In this document: positions 9,158-11,093 of the stretch, piece after piece
Layout: every line of letters begins with the position of its first letter
Numbering within the stretch: the first letter of the stretch is position 1
Position numbers and translations under genes: made by a program
The notes under the pieces: generated by a model
The model's input: only the letters and a program-made list of their open reading frames with translations
The model's database searches: none
Told to the model about the DNA's origin: nothing
Source of the DNA: Phoronis ovalis
Taxonomy: Eukaryota; Phoronida; Phoronidae
Direction: 5' to 3'
NCBI GenBank assembly: GCA_028565635.1
Contig: JAOXYB010056501.1
Span: 1-11,093 of the forward strand
DNA: 11,093 bases

Positions 9158-10023
9158 TCAGGTATTTACACTAACCCGTCTACGCATTTGTGGCCTATGC
9201 TGTGAATTAGGATACATGACTCTCATGGTCATCAAAGCTGATCCTATACATGTTCTAACAGGAGCTGTTATTCCACCTGGCATTTCAAATACAACAGAGC
9301 CCACAGCTGCAATCCCATCATCTGTAGGTTCAAGTGCTAATGGATTAATATTATACATATCTTCAGTTTCGTTATTCTGCGTAATATGATGTTTGCGTGA
9401 TTTTGTTGATCGTGTTATTACTGTCGGTGACAGCAGTAAAGGTGATGTTTCTTGATCAATGATAATCATGACTTTAGCGAAAGGTCTCGATGCCATGTGT
9501 TTCATTTCTATAGCACGTTGTTCACGAGAACGACGGATGTCAATTTGCTGCTTCACTTTCCATATTAATACACATACAGCCAAAAATAAGAAGAAACAGG
9601 AGAAAAACACGGAAAAGAAAACAAACAAATCAATATGAGGCTGATCCTGCCTAAAATAAATATCGCCAAATGTGACAGTCACATTGTTATTGGGATTGCC
9701 AGAACCTCTTAAAACTAAGTAGAATTTTGCAACTTCTAAATTATGTACATCCAATGGCAATGTTAACACTAAACGATACTTAACATTTCTTATCAATAAA
9801 ACTTCATCCTCATTTTGTACTGTGTAATACGTTGTCAACAGTCCTGATTCAGCCTCAACTTGTTTCGCTGGCACATAAGCTATATCTTGTTGCTGTTGTA
9901 TAATGTTGCGGCGTTTCCTGGCAGTTGGAGATATATATTTTTCATCCAATCTAACAATATGGCTATTTAAATTTTCCTCCACTAAAAATGCATCATCATT
10001 TGGGGCAAAATACACATCCACTC
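9158..10023 (-). CDS. MEGF8: MEGF8 terminal coding exon (juxtamembrane, TM, cytoplasmic tail)
   Basis: On the minus strand the acceptor is CTTTTCACAG|GA. Two bases finish a Gly codon, then 287 codons and TGA. Numbering from the next residue (Val): 1-129 extracellular, with RKRR at 35-38, QQQQ at 42-45 and an N-V-T sequon at 113; 131-154 the Phe-rich transmembrane helix; 155-175 a basic juxtamembrane stretch; 176-182 MASRPFA; 191-227 a variable Ser/Thr/Asn-rich stretch; 228-267 the conserved distal block. The frame stays open upstream to a Met at 10054, but that part lies past a good acceptor and the family match begins at GVDVYF, so it is intron. Confidence 0.95.
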
Positions 10024-10668
10024 CTGTGAAAAGATGTACAGAAGAACAACCCATTATATACTATACAGCGATGCTAGCTATCTTTATATATTATTAAACA
10101 GAATACTGCCAAAATAGCTTTTTCAAAACAGAATTGTTTTTTATGATACTGCAAAGGTATATTTAAAAATATTCAAAGTAAAACAGCAATTACAAAGATT
10201 TTATTTTCTGTAAAATTAGTTGCTGATGACCTTTATTTATACGAATCACACATTGTTAGATTTCTTGTATTCCCCTGAAAATAATGTTCTCTGATTCTGG
10301 TTGATTCATAACACAACATAATACAAAATCTGTAACGGAAGTTATGTAATGGTATTGAAGAACAAAGTCCCACAGTACGACTGGGCACCAGTTATCCGCC
10401 ACATAGTTGAATGAATTTTCCTAAAAGTTATTCTTAATTGCTTACCTCCAATAGCAATATCAATTGTGACTCTTATGTTAACATTCAAATATTTTGGTTG
10501 GACGGCAAAAAACAAGGTTCTTCCTTGTGGTAAAGCTCCGGGATTCTGGGTCGAACAGTCAATTTGTGATTGAGGATCAAAGCAATAATTCTGATCAACG
10601 GACATTTGTCTGTAGCATTGATGGCCTTCAGTTGGTGTCCCCAAAAAATATTCCTTGCAGACAGCACA
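9158..10668 (-). CDS. MEGF8: MEGF8, C-terminal two coding exons (5' partial)
   Basis: Join on the complement of 10446..10668 and 9158..10023, giving 362 residues; the vertebrate protein has about 2,800. MEGF8 is a large single-pass membrane protein. In mammals it works with MOSMO and the E3 ligase MGRN1 to remove Smoothened from the surface and damp Hedgehog signalling. Seen in order: the last cysteine-containing extracellular segment with CYRQMSVD, a QGRTLFFAVQPKY block, a low-complexity linker with RKRR, a FYLVLRGSG block, FRQDQPHIDLFVFFSVFF entering the membrane, a basic juxtamembrane stretch, MASRPFA, and a tail with ALEPTDDG and CIGSALMTMR. The tail favours MEGF8 over the related attractins. 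The intron is phase 1. The gene is convergent with HS2ST. Confidence 0.95.
9476..9496 (-). other. MASRPFA motif (MGRN1-binding)
   Basis: Encodes M-A-S-R-P-F-A, 22 residues after the membrane helix. The same motif occurs in vertebrate MEGF8 and attractins, where it is linked to binding MGRN1-type E3 ligases. Confidence 0.85.
9560..9631 (-). other. MEGF8 transmembrane helix
   Basis: Encodes DLFVFFSVFFSCFFLFLAVC followed by VLIW: 24 residues with eight Phe. It is followed by K-V-K, giving a cytoplasmic C-terminus by the positive-inside rule. Confidence 0.9.
10024..10445 (-). other. MEGF8 intron (422 bp, phase 1)
   Basis: On the minus strand it is bounded by GTAAGC and CTTTTCACAG. AT-rich; nothing else is seen. 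Confidence 0.9.
10446..10668 (-). CDS. MEGF8: MEGF8 penultimate coding exon (extracellular)
   Basis: On the minus strand the acceptor is TTGTTTCAG and the donor is GGAG|GTAAGC. It has 74 codons plus one base. It starts CAVCKEYFLG and contains GHQCYRQMSVDQNYC, then PQGRTLFFAVQPKYLNVNIR. Five cysteines appear at exon residues 1, 4, 18, 29 and 38. The order and spacing match the last cysteine-rich piece of the MEGF8 ectodomain as I recall it. An in-frame Met twelve bases upstream lies in the intron. Confidence 0.93.
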
Positions 10669-11093
10669 CTGAAACAACACAAACTGCTATCAATTCTAAT
10701 AAAACAAGCTCTGCTGGTTGTACTTTAATTCTTATTTAATTGTTATTTTTTTTAATTATTGAAGCAATTTGTTAGATAAGCAACAAGCAGACTATCATTA
10801 CCAGACGAGTTGGGGGCGCACATAATTCTCTCTTACAAATCTTTGGGATAAAAGCAATCAAAATAACAGGAAATGTGATAAGCTCCCATGACATAAGATG
10901 AGTAAAAAAAACTCCTTGAGGGTAAACAATGAATCAAAAATTCTGTGACACAGCATTTAACATGACAAGTATACAAGGTCTCTTTACAGTGACATACAGT
11001 GCAAATCGCTTCAAAATAAACAAGACAACGACGATTCGAAGAATCATCATTGTACGCTGTTTAAATTGGCTATTTGAGCGAAAGGAATGGCAT
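10669..11093 (-). other. Probable upstream MEGF8 intron with unexplained cysteine-rich open frame
   Basis: It follows the TTGTTTCAG acceptor on the minus strand and contains no segment I recognise as a MEGF8 exon. A minus-strand stretch open from 11060 to a stop at 10833 encodes 75 residues with ten cysteines, including C-T-V-C-H-C. A plus-strand frame from ATG 10962 is also open to the window edge (44 codons). I cannot assign either. Confidence 0.5.

Noticed and set aside
9114-9389. Plus-strand 91-codon frame
   Set aside because: Shadow of the MEGF8 terminal exon on the opposite strand.
9158-10054. Met at 10054 as a start of a 298-residue protein
   Set aside because: A good acceptor (CTTTTCACAG) at 10024 and the upstream exon show this is the last exon of a longer gene.
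9158-10668. Attractin or attractin-like protein instead of MEGF8
   Set aside because: MASRPFA is shared, but the FVFFSVFFSCFF helix, the CYRQMSVD and VQPKY blocks and the EPTDDG/GSALMTMR tail fit MEGF8 better.
10494-10739. Plus-strand 81-codon frame
   Set aside because: Shadow of the MEGF8 exon at 10446-10668, running into intron.
1-11093. Bacterial defence system, CRISPR array or phage genes
   Set aside because: Spliced metazoan genes, GT-AG introns and AT-rich spacers; no operon, direct-repeat array or prokaryotic family.

Overview
The window is nuclear DNA from an invertebrate metazoan. It is AT-rich, its coding sequence is split by GT-AG introns, and both protein-coding loci belong to animal families: heparan sulfate 2-O-sulfotransferase and MEGF8. 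The phylum cannot be fixed from sequence alone; a lophotrochozoan such as a mollusc would fit but is only a guess. I see no prokaryotic gene, operon, CRISPR array, tRNA or rRNA.

Left part (158-4767, + strand): the last five coding exons of heparan sulfate 2-O-sulfotransferase (HS2ST1-like). The join is 158..243, 551..689, 1901..1998, 3811..3968 and 4547..4767. All junctions keep frame with consensus splice sites and yield 233 residues ending in TGA. The exons for the N-terminus, membrane anchor and 5'-phosphosulfate loop lie upstream of the window. The second intron carries a clear non-autonomous DNA transposon (1245-1873) with terminal inverted repeats and an array of a 14-bp subterminal motif. 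It ends only 27 bp before the next exon.

Middle (4768-9157): about 4.4 kb of AT-rich non-coding sequence between two convergent genes. It should hold both 3' UTRs. Visible items are candidate polyadenylation signals, a 36-bp direct repeat (33/36 identical) 1.36 kb apart, and a degraded repeat region around 7827-8165 with a weak tRNA-like promoter. I find no convincing coding exon.

Right part (9158-10668, - strand): the last two coding exons of MEGF8 (10446..10668 and 9158..10023 on the complement). They encode the final extracellular cysteine-containing segment, a Phe-rich transmembrane helix, the MASRPFA motif and the conserved cytoplasmic tail. The remaining sequence up to 11093 is probably an upstream intron; one cysteine-rich open stretch there is unexplained.

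Both genes encode secretory-pathway modulators of developmental signalling: HS2ST through heparan sulfate, MEGF8 through Hedgehog receptor turnover. Nothing in the window shows that their adjacency is functional. I found no evidence for a new biological system. The best leads are the transposon, a possible furin site in MEGF8, and the strong conservation of the MEGF8 membrane helix and tail.
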